The position numbers and the translations under genes are program-made. Below the pieces are notes generated by a model, which saw nothing but the letters and a program-made list of their open reading frames with translations, was not told the origin of the DNA and did not search any database. From Candidatus Poseidoniaceae archaeon (GTDB lineage: Archaea > Thermoplasmatota > Poseidoniia > Poseidoniales > Poseidoniaceae), in the NCBI GenBank assembly GCA_030741455.1, contig JASLVI010000006.1:1-23960 (forward strand): a stretch of 23,960 nucleotides of DNA, given 5' to 3'. This document shows, in pieces, positions 6,306 through 14,390 of this stretch. Numbering within the stretch: the stretch's first letter is position 1; every line of letters begins with the position of its first letter.

Positions 6306-8846
6306 ATGCGCAAGAAGAGTATGCATGTAGTTTTGATGGCGAGTGTCCTAGTTTTTTCCAGCATTGCTGGTTGTCTAGGTAATGTCGATGATGACGCTGA
6401 AGATAGAACCGTTATTGTCTCAACGTATCACGTTGAGCAAATCGTTTCTGCTATCGTAGGTGACACAGTAAACGTGGAGATTTTGGCTCCTTCAAATGTC
6501 CCTGTCCATGATTATGAACCGACGACGAAAGACCTGCTCCGACTGCAAGAAGCTGACATCTTCTTCTATCACGGAATAGGACTGGAAACATGGATCGATG
6601 CAACACTCGACAGTCTAGGCGATGATGCACCAGACCATTTCCCTACCCATGCCGTATCAGACGGATCAGCAACCCTCCTTTACTCTGAAGTGATGATTGA
6701 CACACTATGTAGCGACCTCTCTTCTCCAGGAACAGAAGACATTCACATCTTGCATGAAACCATGTACTTCTTGGATGAGTTGCACAGTGACAATGCTGCG
6801 TACAACATGGGCATGCCAGACGACCACGGCCATGATGAGGACCATGACGGCCACGACCATGATGAAGATCATGATGAGGACCATGACGGCCACGATCATG
6901 ATGAAGATCATGATGAAGACCATGACGGCCACGACCATGATGAAGATCATGATGAAGACCACGACGGCCACGACCATGATGAAGACCATGATGAAGACCA
7001 CGACGGTCACGACCATGATGAAGACCATGGCGACCACGAGGGTCACGATCACGGTGAGATGGAAAAGATGGAAGTCGAGAAGACATTCGCCGGAAACGCT
7101 GACTGCCCAGCAGACACAACAATCTCAGTCTACGAACTCGAGGCGGGTGAATACGTCCTTGAATTCGAATCTGAAGATGCTGAAACCTTCAAGTTCGCAA
7201 TTGCCGCAATGGGCGGTGCACACCACCACCATCACGGTGAAGGCGAAGCGGAAGCGGAAGAAGCACATGGCGTATGCCACGACATGAGCACGCACGAAAA
7301 TCATGATGAATACACTACTGAGGCTGCTTGTGAAGAAGCAGGCCATATGTGGATGGAAGAAGAGCATGAGATGTCTGGAGAAGAAATGCTCGAAATGGGC
7401 GACGCAAACAACGACTCAATGCTTGATTCAACCGAGTTCCTTGCATTGATGGAGATGTTCGAAGATGAGGATGGTGAAGAAGATCACGACCATGATGGAC
7501 ATGATGAGGACGGTGATGATGAAGAAGGTCATGATCACGATCATGGTGACCATGATGGACATGATGAGGATGAAGTGACTCATGAGATGGAAGAAGCCAT
7601 GTGGAATTTCATGTTCCAGACTGCAGACATGAACGCTGACGAAATGCTTGATGAAGACGAACTCGACCAGTTAGTCCGTGCTGTCAACGGAGATTATTTC
7701 GATAGTGTTGCTGCCAGCGCTGTGATGTTTATGATCTCCTTCGATACCGATGAGGACGGTGTTCTCTCACTCGAAGAATTTGAATCTGCAATGAGCATGG
7801 AAGATGGAGATGATGGCCACGATGACCATTGGGACCCTAATACATGCCACGACGAAGACACGCACGAGACTCATGACGAATATACCAACAAAGAGGATTG
7901 CGAAGCTGCAGGCCACATGTGGATGGACGAAGATGACCATGACGACCATGACCATGATAGCCATGATGATGATCATGGAGATGACCATGATGGACATGAT
8001 GATGATCATGGAGATGACCATGATGGACATGATGAGATTGGAATGATGTTCAATATGTCTGATGCTAACGGCGACGGTAGCCTCGACGCAGAGGAATTCA
8101 CCAGCATGATGGAAATGATGGGTGATAGCGACCATGAAGAAGGTGTTGCGTTCATTGGATTCCACGTTGAAGAAGAAGGTGATTACGGATTTGCTCTACC
8201 TGAAGGTGTTGAACTTCACATCTTGAGCATGGGGGGGCACGAAGGTCATGATCATGGCGACCACGACGATGACCATGGCGATGACCATGATGACCACGGT
8301 GATGAAGACGCTCTTGGCGCTGACCCACACAGCTGGTTGGATCCTCTTGCTTACAAGGCTCAAGTTGCATTGGTTCTTGCTGAGCTCAAGAAGGAGTTCC
8401 CTGACCTCGAAGATACATTCGACGAGAACGCAATGGCATTCATGGCAAGCCTGGACAAAGTTCACCTTGACTACGAAGCTGCTTTCGGATCAAACGGAAC
8501 CTGTACCAACCGAACGGTTGCAGCAAACCACAATGCGTATTCATACATCGCTTACCGATACAACCTGAAATTTGTAACCGTACACGGTCTTGATCCTGAA
8601 GGTGAGCCAAGTGCTGAAGACATTCTCGAAGTTGTGGAAAAGATTGAGGAAGATGAAATCAACGTCTTGTTCATCGAAGAGTACACTGATGAAACTGCAG
8701 TCAACAGCATTGTCGATGAAACCGATGGAGACGTTTCAGTAGAAATATTGTACACCATGGAATTGCCGCCAAAGGATTCCAGCGATGACTATCTTTCCTT
8801 AATGCAAAAGAACCTCAACAGCCTCAAATCTGGATTAGGTTGCTGA
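6306..8846 (+). CDS. znuA: Giant ZnuA-type metal-binding lipoprotein with EF-hand insert
   Basis: This is the solute-binding component of a cluster A-I metal ABC importer, probably for zinc. The lipobox SIAGC gives lipidated Cys23. The N-lobe (about 34-170) has ligand His68 (VPVHDYEPT). The C-lobe (about 670-846) has His675 (DPHSWLDP), His742 (NHNAYSYIAYRYNL) and acidic Glu791/Glu792. Family members are about 300 residues; this one is 846, because about 500 residues are inserted where ZnuA normally has a short His-rich loop. In the insert, in order: a 13-residue His/Asp repeat in five copies (179-243), a beta-type module ending in five His (about 255-311), a Cys-pair module (324-350), EF-hand-like loops at 366, 441 and 480, a second Cys-pair module (514-540), another His/Asp block, a fourth EF loop at 586, and a second beta-type module (about 613-650). 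ATG at 6306 was preferred to TTG at 6273 because it follows the TATA box and gives a normal signal peptide. Confidence 0.87.
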   Translation: MRKKSMHVVLMASVLVFSSIAGCLGNVDDDAEDRTVIVSTYHVEQIVSAIVGDTVNVEILAPSNVPVHDYEPTTKDLLRLQEADIFFYHGIGLETWIDATLDSLGDDAPDHFPTHAVSDGSATLLYSEVMIDTLCSDLSSPGTEDIHILHETMYFLDELHSDNAAYNMGMPDDHGHDEDHDGHDHDEDHDEDHDGHDHDEDHDEDHDGHDHDEDHDEDHDGHDHDEDHDEDHDGHDHDEDHGDHEGHDHGEMEKMEVEKTFAGNADCPADTTISVYELEAGEYVLEFESEDAETFKFAIAAMGGAHHHHHGEGEAEAEEAHGVCHDMSTHENHDEYTTEAACEEAGHMWMEEEHEMSGEEMLEMGDANNDSMLDSTEFLALMEMFEDEDGEEDHDHDGHDEDGDDEEGHDHDHGDHDGHDEDEVTHEMEEAMWNFMFQTADMNADEMLDEDELDQLVRAVNGDYFDSVAASAVMFMISFDTDEDGVLSLEEFESAMSMEDGDDGHDDHWDPNTCHDEDTHETHDEYTNKEDCEAAGHMWMDEDDHDDHDHDSHDDDHGDDHDGHDDDHGDDHDGHDEIGMMFNMSDANGDGSLDAEEFTSMMEMMGDSDHEEGVAFIGFHVEEEGDYGFALPEGVELHILSMGGHEGHDHGDHDDDHGDDHDDHGDEDALGADPHSWLDPLAYKAQVALVLAELKKEFPDLEDTFDENAMAFMASLDKVHLDYEAAFGSNGTCTNRTVAANHNAYSYIAYRYNLKFVTVHGLDPEGEPSAEDILEVVEKIEEDEINVLFIEEYTDETAVNSIVDETDGDVSVEILYTMELPPKDSSDDYLSLMQKNLNSLKSGLGC
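6840..7034 (+). repeat. In-frame 39-bp tandem repeat, five copies
   Basis: Five adjacent 39-nt units begin at 6840, 6879, 6918, 6957 and 6996, each coding for DHDGHDHDEDHDE with only silent or near-silent changes until the last copy decays. The repeat lies inside the metal-binding lipoprotein gene and encodes a dense metal-chelating segment. Such arrays usually vary in copy number by slippage or recombination, so length differences between strains are likely. Confidence 0.9.
7968..8033 (+). repeat. In-frame 33-bp tandem repeat, two copies
   Basis: Two near-identical 33-nt units (7968-8000 and 8001-8033) encode DDHGDDHDGHD in the second His/Asp block of the lipoprotein. The unit length differs from the 39-nt array further up, so the two blocks probably expanded independently. 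Confidence 0.8.
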
Positions 8847-8860
8847 ACTGAAACAACGAG

Positions 8861-8983
8861 ATGAGTGGAGAAGATAGTATGCACACAGTCGATTATCTTC
8901 CTATCCTCTTTGTTGGAGGGATTTTCCTCTTTATTGGATTCAAGATAGCTGGAGAGTATATCACTGCTCGACGCGCTTCTTGA
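8861..8983 (+). CDS. 40-residue single-pass membrane protein in the metal operon
   Basis: A short reading frame sits between the lipoprotein and ATPase genes. It encodes a brief polar N-terminus (MSGEDSMHTVDY), one hydrophobic helix (LPILFVGGIFLFIGFKIAG) and a basic end (EYITARRAS). The charge pattern predicts the C-terminus inside. It starts 15 nt after the upstream stop and ends 44 nt before the next start, on the operon strand. The sequence is clearly membrane-like rather than random, but the preceding Shine-Dalgarno is weak (AACGAG). It might be a small transporter subunit or stabiliser, which is inference. I do not recognise a family. Confidence 0.5.
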   Translation: MSGEDSMHTVDYLPILFVGGIFLFIGFKIAGEYITARRAS

Positions 8984-9027
8984 GCCTTCTCTTGGAGGGC
9001 ATCTTATCCAATTAGGGAGGGTATCTC

Positions 9028-9816
9028 ATGCGAGTGATTTCATCTAGTAGCATTGTTCAGGCAGAATCAATGCTTGAAGCCAACAATTTGTCTGTGATTC
9101 GTTCAGGCAAGATCGTCCTTGAGGATGTGAATTTTCAAATCAAGGAGGGCGAATTCGTTGGGATCGTTGGACCAAACGGAGGAGGGAAGTCCACTTTACT
9201 GCTCACCATTCTTGGGATTCTATCGCCAGCAAAAGGCGATGTCAAGGTATTTGGCCACAACCCTCAATTTGTCAATTTTAACGGAAAGGTTGGATGGGTC
9301 TCTCAAGATGCTGCAAGCATTCCAACGAAGATGCGAATGACAGTAAGGGAGCTGATTTCACTCGGAACAATATCTTCGAAAAATCTTTTTTCATTTCGTC
9401 GAGGAAAGGAGTCCTCTGCAGTTGAAGATGCAATCAAACTTGTAGGATTAGAAGATCTTGCTGAAGCTGATATTGGACGACTGTCTGGTGGACAGAGGCA
9501 ACGTGCTGTGATTGGCCGAGCACTTGCTTCAAACGCTGAACTGCTTATTTTTGATGAGCCACTCGTAAACGTTGACAGAAGTGCTCGAAATGGAATTCTC
9601 AAATTGCTTGATGATTTATGCCACAACGAAAATAAGACCTTGCTCATGGTTTCTCACGATTTAACGGCAATTCGACAGTCTGCCCACCGGATTGTATATC
9701 TTGATGGTCAAGTCCAATTCGATGGGCAACCAAGCGACATACCCAACTTAAGTGGCTTAGCTGGCCTTATTGGTCTTGAACACGTTCATTCGCACGCTCA
9801 CAAGGAGGAGGACTGA
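9028..9816 (+). CDS. znuC: Metal ABC transporter ATP-binding protein (ZnuC-type)
   Basis: This is the ATPase of the importer. All motifs are present: Walker A GPNGGGKST (48-56), signature LSGGQRQR (152-159), Walker B LLIFDEP (172-178) and switch His210 (SHD). The length of 262 residues is normal. The N-terminal 14 residues before MLEANNLSV are extra relative to many homologues, but the ATG at 9028 has a strong Shine-Dalgarno (GGGAGGGT) at ideal spacing. The C-terminal tail HVHSHAHKEED is His-rich, which suggests cytoplasmic metal binding or allosteric sensing and fits a zinc (or Mn) system. Its stop overlaps the permease start (ATGA). Confidence 0.92.
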   Translation: MRVISSSSIVQAESMLEANNLSVIRSGKIVLEDVNFQIKEGEFVGIVGPNGGGKSTLLLTILGILSPAKGDVKVFGHNPQFVNFNGKVGWVSQDAASIPTKMRMTVRELISLGTISSKNLFSFRRGKESSAVEDAIKLVGLEDLAEADIGRLSGGQRQRAVIGRALASNAELLIFDEPLVNVDRSARNGILKLLDDLCHNENKTLLMVSHDLTAIRQSAHRIVYLDGQVQFDGQPSDIPNLSGLAGLIGLEHVHSHAHKEED

Positions 9817-10739
9817 TGAAATTCAGTGAATTCCTGATTGAAATTCTTTTCAATGACTGGTTCAGTCTTAGTAATCTAGGTCCATTCATGCCTGGAGGGA
9901 CCTTTCCAGCGTATTTTGAAGTAGAAATGTTCCAAAGGGCATTGCTCGCTGCTGTCCTAACCACGGTTGTTGCAGGATTTTACGGATCGTTTCTCTTAAT
10001 GAAGAACTTAGCATTGATGGGCGATGGTCTTGCACACGTCTCGTTTGGAGGTGTTGCTGTTGGAATTGTTCTTGGAGCTGCGGCCCCTTTGTGGTATGCA
10101 CTCATTTTCAGCGTTACTGCAGCACTTATCATTCATGAATTGCAAGAACGTGATTTGCTTACAGGTGATGCTTCAATTGCGATTTTCCTAACTGGTATGT
10201 TGGCACTCGGCCTTGTCGTTTTGCGAATCTGGGGGCAAGGAATCACAGCAGATATCGAAGGTTACTTGTTCGGAAATTTGAATTTAATCGACTACAATGA
10301 TTTGGACCTTATCGTCTCCATTTCGATCATCAGTCTCGTCTCCTTGTTCTTCTTGCACAATGCATTACTTGCAACAACCGTTGACGCCATTGCAGCAAGG
10401 ATTCAGGGGATTCCAACTCGATGGATTGGTCTTTGGTTTAGTGCTGCTGTCGCAGCAATTGTCGTCTCAATGGTTCAAGTCATTGGAACCTTGTTGGTTA
10501 CAGCACTGTTGGTAACCCCTGCAGCCACTGCCCAACTCGTCGGTCGAAGTTTCCGTGAGTGCATGGTTTTGACACAACTTATTGGGATCACTTCCGTGCT
10601 TCTTGGACTCTTCCTCTCATCGGAGTTGGATACTGGAGCTGGCTCGATGATTGCATTGGTGTCAGCTATCGTCTTTGGTTTGGTCCTTATTGGTACGATT
10701 GTAGTTAACCAAGACGCGAATAAACAACGAATTGACTGA
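9816..10739 (+). CDS. znuB: Metal ABC transporter permease (ZnuB-type, ABC-3 family)
   Basis: This is the membrane channel subunit, 307 residues with about eight hydrophobic segments. Family signatures include the early MFQRALLAAVLTTVVAGFYGSFLLMKNLALMGDGLAHVSFGGVAVG block, where the ALMGDGLAH motif is typical of Znu/Mnt-type permeases. The later TRWIGLWFSAAVAAIVVSMVQVIGTLLVTALLVTPAATA segment is also diagnostic. The N-terminus is about 35 residues longer than usual (NDWFSLSNLGPFMPGG). It starts within the ATPase stop codon and has an AAGGAGGAGG ribosome-binding site, so expression is coupled. Sequence alone does not separate zinc from manganese specificity. The His-rich partner proteins favour zinc. 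Confidence 0.92.
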   Translation: MKFSEFLIEILFNDWFSLSNLGPFMPGGTFPAYFEVEMFQRALLAAVLTTVVAGFYGSFLLMKNLALMGDGLAHVSFGGVAVGIVLGAAAPLWYALIFSVTAALIIHELQERDLLTGDASIAIFLTGMLALGLVVLRIWGQGITADIEGYLFGNLNLIDYNDLDLIVSISIISLVSLFFLHNALLATTVDAIAARIQGIPTRWIGLWFSAAVAAIVVSMVQVIGTLLVTALLVTPAATAQLVGRSFRECMVLTQLIGITSVLLGLFLSSELDTGAGSMIALVSAIVFGLVLIGTIVVNQDANKQRID

Positions 10740-10787
10740 ACATGACTGGGTGGAAATTAGAATAACCCACTCGTCTGGTTTTGATTC

Positions 10788-11165
10788 ATGAACCCGATTG
10801 TCAAGTCTCTGCTTGAATTCAATGAAGCCTTTGAAATTCCGAAACTCGATGCGCCTGGCCTTGGTCCAGACGAATTGATTGAATTACGTATCAAACTCCT
10901 GACTGAGGAAGTTCAGGAGTATGCTGAGGCTGCTCGAGCAGGCGATCTTGTCGAAGTGCTCGATGCATTAGCAGATATTGGCTACATCCTTGCTGGAACC
11001 ATCATCAATCATGGTATGCAAGACATCTACGATGATGCCTTCAATGAGGTGCATCGAAGCAATATGGCCAAACTGGTTGATGGGAAAGTCATTCGAAGAG
11101 AGGATGGAAAGGTGCTGAAACCAGAAGGTTGGCAGCCACCTCAACTTGCTCAATTCTTGCAATGA
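10788..11165 (+). CDS. MazG-like NTP pyrophosphohydrolase
   Basis: The 125-residue all-alpha protein carries the MazG-type metal-binding pattern: Glu40, Glu41 and Glu44 (TEEVQEYAEA), then Glu56, Asp59 and Asp63 (VEVLDALADIGYI). These residues hold Mg ions that hydrolyse nucleoside triphosphates to monophosphates and pyrophosphate. Roles in this superfamily include house-cleaning of non-canonical nucleotides and phosphoribosyl-ATP hydrolysis. The single-domain, phage-like form (also called PRA-PH-like) does not allow a finer call. It lies 48 nt after the permease stop and 30 nt before an SDR gene on the same strand. No Shine-Dalgarno is evident. Confidence 0.78.
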   Translation: MNPIVKSLLEFNEAFEIPKLDAPGLGPDELIELRIKLLTEEVQEYAEAARAGDLVEVLDALADIGYILAGTIINHGMQDIYDDAFNEVHRSNMAKLVDGKVIRREDGKVLKPEGWQPPQLAQFLQ

Positions 11166-11195
11166 ATTGATGAATACCTTCACAGTGGGCGAGTC

Positions 11196-11930
11196 ATGAC
11201 CTCTCGGCCTGTTGCACTTGTCACTGGTGGCGGTAGAGGCATTGGTGCAGCCATCAGCCATCGTCTTGCAAAGGATGGCTTCGATGTGTTGCTTACGTAC
11301 AATTCCTCATCCAAACCTGCTGAGATGATCGTTGATGAGATACGTAGCTCCGGTGGTGATGCACTGGCTGTCAAAGTCGATTGTTCCGATGAAGGCGAAG
11401 TTGGGTTGCTTGGCATCCATGCTTGGATGAACAGGAAGATCGATGCACTCGTTCTCAATCATGGGCGATACGATCGTGTCCCTGCAGCTGAGATGGAACT
11501 CGATGATCTACGTCGAACGATGAAAGCCAATTTCGAAGGGGCTGTGAACGTCTGGAAGGTTGTTCAGCCCCACCTTGCACCAAATGCGAGCATGGTTGTT
11601 GTTAGTTCTCAACTTGCAACACGTGGTTCGCCTCATGGAGCCGATTATGCCGCCTCCAAAGCAGCTCTAAGCACATGGGCACGTTCCCTTGCGCTAGCTG
11701 TAGGACCAGAAGGCAAGCGCGTCAACGTCCTCGCCCCAGGCTATGTCGATACGGACATTCTTGCTGGTGATTCCGATTCAAAGCGTGCGCAACGTATTGA
11801 GGAAGTTCCGCTCAAGCGCATTGGTACGGGCGATGATATGGCTTCCATTGTCTCATTCTTGCTGAGTGATGATGCTGCCTACATCACTGGGGCTGTCCTT
11901 CACGCCAATGGCGGACTCTATTTGCCTTAG
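11196..11930 (+). CDS. Short-chain dehydrogenase/reductase, FabG-like
   Basis: A classical NAD(P)H-dependent SDR of 244 residues. It has the cofactor motif TGGGRGIG (10-17) and the catalytic set Ser138 (VVSSQ), Tyr151 and Lys155 (YAASK). The usual NNAG motif reads NHGR, which is tolerated in the family. The C-terminus (YITGAVLHANGGLYLP) matches FabG-type proteins. The substrate is not predictable: 3-oxoacyl thioesters, sugars or polyols are all handled by near relatives. It is followed 36 nt later by uvrB, with no obvious functional link. Confidence 0.88.
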   Translation: MTSRPVALVTGGGRGIGAAISHRLAKDGFDVLLTYNSSSKPAEMIVDEIRSSGGDALAVKVDCSDEGEVGLLGIHAWMNRKIDALVLNHGRYDRVPAAEMELDDLRRTMKANFEGAVNVWKVVQPHLAPNASMVVVSSQLATRGSPHGADYAASKAALSTWARSLALAVGPEGKRVNVLAPGYVDTDILAGDSDSKRAQRIEEVPLKRIGTGDDMASIVSFLLSDDAAYITGAVLHANGGLYLP

Positions 11931-11966
11931 ACGCATCTTCATCAAGGGTTGGCGCGAAGCCCAACC

Positions 11967-14390
11967 ATGACCGACGCTTGGGATGATGACGGTGCGTTTG
12001 AGCACGTCGCAGACCAAGAAGTCGCTGATTCCGACTTGGTCGAGCGTGACCCCTTTGATCTTTCGAAAGCCCTTGAAGGGGCTGCTATGGAGCATTTGCA
12101 CCCATCTGTGAAGCGTTTCCGTCTACACAGTGAATTCGAACCATCTGGAGACCAGCCCGGTGCAATCGATGAACTGGTCAAACAATTGGAAGATGGGCAA
12201 GAACGATGCATTCTGCTCGGTGTTACTGGAAGTGGCAAGACCTTCGCCATGGCCAACATGATCGAACGGCTCAACATCCCTACCTTGATCCTCAGTCACA
12301 ACAAGACGCTTGCACGTCAATTGTACCATGAAGTGGCAGGATATTTTCCTGAGAATGCTGTTGAATATTTCGTTTCCCACTATGATTACTACCAACCCGA
12401 AGCATATCTCGCAAAACGTGACTTGTACATTGACAAAGAGATGTCCATCAACGAGCGGATTGAGCAAGAACGGTTTGCTGCTGTTGCAAGTCTCGTCAGC
12501 CGTCCCGATTGTGTCATCGTCTCGTCCGTTTCCTGCATCTATGGTCTCAACCCACCAGAAACGTTCCTCGAGCACCATGCTCGTGTCCACAAAGGGCAGG
12601 AAATTGATCCACAGGACCTTGTGCGTGAATTGGTTGCATTGCAATACACCCGAACAACGACCGATCTCTCCAGAGGCGAATGTCGACTTCGAGGAGAAGT
12701 TCTCGATGTGTGGATGCCTTCTCGTGATGACCCTTTACGCATACGTTTCGATCTTGATGGCGTTACGCATGTGCAAGTTTGTGATCCTGTTTCATGGGAA
12801 GTTCTCGATGATCTCGATGAGGCATGGATTCATCCAAAGGAATTCTTCATGACCAGCCAAGAACGCTTTGAACAAGCGCTTGAAAGCATTGAGGATGAAC
12901 TTCAACTTCGGCTTACTGAGTTCGATATGCAAAACAAATTCATCGAACGGCATCGCCTTGAACAGCGGACGCAATACGATTTGGAAATGTTGAGAGAGAT
13001 TGGTCACTGTCAAGCCATTGAAAATTATTCCTTGCACTTTGATGGACGTCAACCAGGGGAACGTCCCTACTGCCTGTTGGACTTCTTTGCTGCATGCGCT
13101 CGACAATTCCACGGCGATCCTAAGAAATTCCTTGTCATCATGGACGAATCTCACGTTACACTCCCGCAAGTTGGGGGCATGTATTTCGGAGACAAGTCTC
13201 GAAAAGACAGTCTTATTGAGCACGGATTCCGATTACCAACCGCTGCGGACAATCGTCCATTGAAAATGCCAGAATTCCAGCACCTCGTCCCACAAATGGT
13301 GTACGTCTCTGCAACACCAGGAGAGCGAGAACTTCGTCATCTCTGTGAAATCACCAAACAAAAGGTTCCGCTTGGATTGGAACACGTCGCTTCTGCTGGT
13401 GGAGCTCGGCCTGGTGAAAAAAAGAAGAAGCATCCTGATTCGGAAACCATGTATGAACTGCTGCAATCAATTCAAGGCATTGCAAAGATGGAACTACGGC
13501 CGACTGGTCTGCTTGATCCTAACATCGAAGTTCGTCCTACTGAAGGTCAAATCGCTGACCTTCTTTCGGAAATCAATCTCCGTATTGAAAAAGGCGAACG
13601 CTGTCTTGTGACCGTCCTGACCATCAAGTTCGCAGAAGAGGTTGCCGATTATCTCAACAGAATGGGTGTACGTTCACACCATCTTCACTCAGAGATCGAT
13701 ACCATCGAACGAACCGAAATTCTCAATGCACTACGTATCGGTCACATCGACGTTGTCGTTGGAATCAACTTGCTTCGAGAAGGATTGGACATTCCAGAGG
13801 TGAGTCTTGTTGCCATCTTTGATGCTGACCGTCAAGGGTTCCTTCGAAACGAACGATCACTGCTGCAAACGATTGGACGAGCTGCACGAAACGTGAATGG
13901 TCGAGTGCTACTCTATGCCGATGGCATGAGCCCTGCAATGGAAGCGAGTATTCGTCAAACACTGGAACGTCGTCAACGGCAAGATGCCCACAACAAAGCC
14001 AATGGTATCATCCCGAGAACGATCATCAAAGCACTTCCTCAAATGGGAGCAGAAGCGGATGAATTGATTGCAGGAACCTCAACTGCGAAGGATGGGAAGC
14101 GTCGACTTGTTGCCAAGAAGGGTGGTCGGAAAGATGGAGATTGGGCTTCGAAATTCAATCTTGGTGCTGGTGCTTGGGCGGAAACAGAAAGAAAAACTCC
14201 AATTGAAAATTCAAAAATTCAATTGACTTATGACGAGCCAGGTGATGTTCATTCGAACCTTACTCGAGAACAACGAATGGATTTGTTGAATGAACTCAAA
14301 TCAGCCATGAAAGAAGCGGCTAAACAACTCGACTTCGAGGAGGCTGCACGATTGCGTGACCGTATTTTCGAACTTGAACAAACACTGTGA
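11967..14390 (+). CDS. uvrB: Excinuclease ABC subunit B
   Basis: UvrB receives damaged DNA from UvrA, opens the duplex and recruits UvrC for nucleotide excision repair. Visible are Walker A GVTGSGKT (85-92), the damage-probing beta-hairpin YDYYQPEAY (139-147), the helicase box DESH (393-396), the motif VI block QTIGRAARN, and a C-terminal UVR domain (last 40 residues, LDFEEAARLRDRIFELE) that contacts UvrC or UvrA. At 807 residues it exceeds the usual 660-680. Extra material is an acidic N-terminal extension of about 50 residues, a Lys-rich insertion (GEKKKKHPDSETMYELLQ) before RPTGLLDP, and a Lys/Gly linker before the UVR domain. ATG at 11967 is preferred to TTG at 11949. This bacterial-type repair gene is common in this marine lineage, presumably by ancient transfer. 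Confidence 0.96.
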   Translation: MTDAWDDDGAFEHVADQEVADSDLVERDPFDLSKALEGAAMEHLHPSVKRFRLHSEFEPSGDQPGAIDELVKQLEDGQERCILLGVTGSGKTFAMANMIERLNIPTLILSHNKTLARQLYHEVAGYFPENAVEYFVSHYDYYQPEAYLAKRDLYIDKEMSINERIEQERFAAVASLVSRPDCVIVSSVSCIYGLNPPETFLEHHARVHKGQEIDPQDLVRELVALQYTRTTTDLSRGECRLRGEVLDVWMPSRDDPLRIRFDLDGVTHVQVCDPVSWEVLDDLDEAWIHPKEFFMTSQERFEQALESIEDELQLRLTEFDMQNKFIERHRLEQRTQYDLEMLREIGHCQAIENYSLHFDGRQPGERPYCLLDFFAACARQFHGDPKKFLVIMDESHVTLPQVGGMYFGDKSRKDSLIEHGFRLPTAADNRPLKMPEFQHLVPQMVYVSATPGERELRHLCEITKQKVPLGLEHVASAGGARPGEKKKKHPDSETMYELLQSIQGIAKMELRPTGLLDPNIEVRPTEGQIADLLSEINLRIEKGERCLVTVLTIKFAEEVADYLNRMGVRSHHLHSEIDTIERTEILNALRIGHIDVVVGINLLREGLDIPEVSLVAIFDADRQGFLRNERSLLQTIGRAARNVNGRVLLYADGMSPAMEASIRQTLERRQRQDAHNKANGIIPRTIIKALPQMGAEADELIAGTSTAKDGKRRLVAKKGGRKDGDWASKFNLGAGAWAETERKTPIENSKIQLTYDEPGDVHSNLTREQRMDLLNELKSAMKEAAKQLDFEEAARLRDRIFELEQTL

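Noticed and set aside
6840..7034. Possible CRISPR-like array
   Set aside because: The units are directly adjacent without spacers, are in frame and code for a chelating peptide.
6643..7122. Long open frame on the minus strand across the His/Asp repeats
   Set aside because: It is the mirror of a strongly biased repeat; the Arg/Gly/His composition is an artefact, and the plus-strand frame is clearly the metal receptor.
7804..8568. Met/Thr-rich plus-strand frames in the second half of the receptor gene
   Set aside because: They are shifted readings of GATGAC/CATGAT repeats with no start signals.
10747..10769. Hairpin TGGGT/ACCCA after the permease gene as a terminator
   Set aside because: The stem is only 5 bp with a 13-nt loop, and the following T-run is short, so it is not distinguishable from chance.
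13765..13962. Antisense frame inside uvrB
   Set aside because: It covers conserved helicase motifs of uvrB on the other strand and has no start signal or family match.
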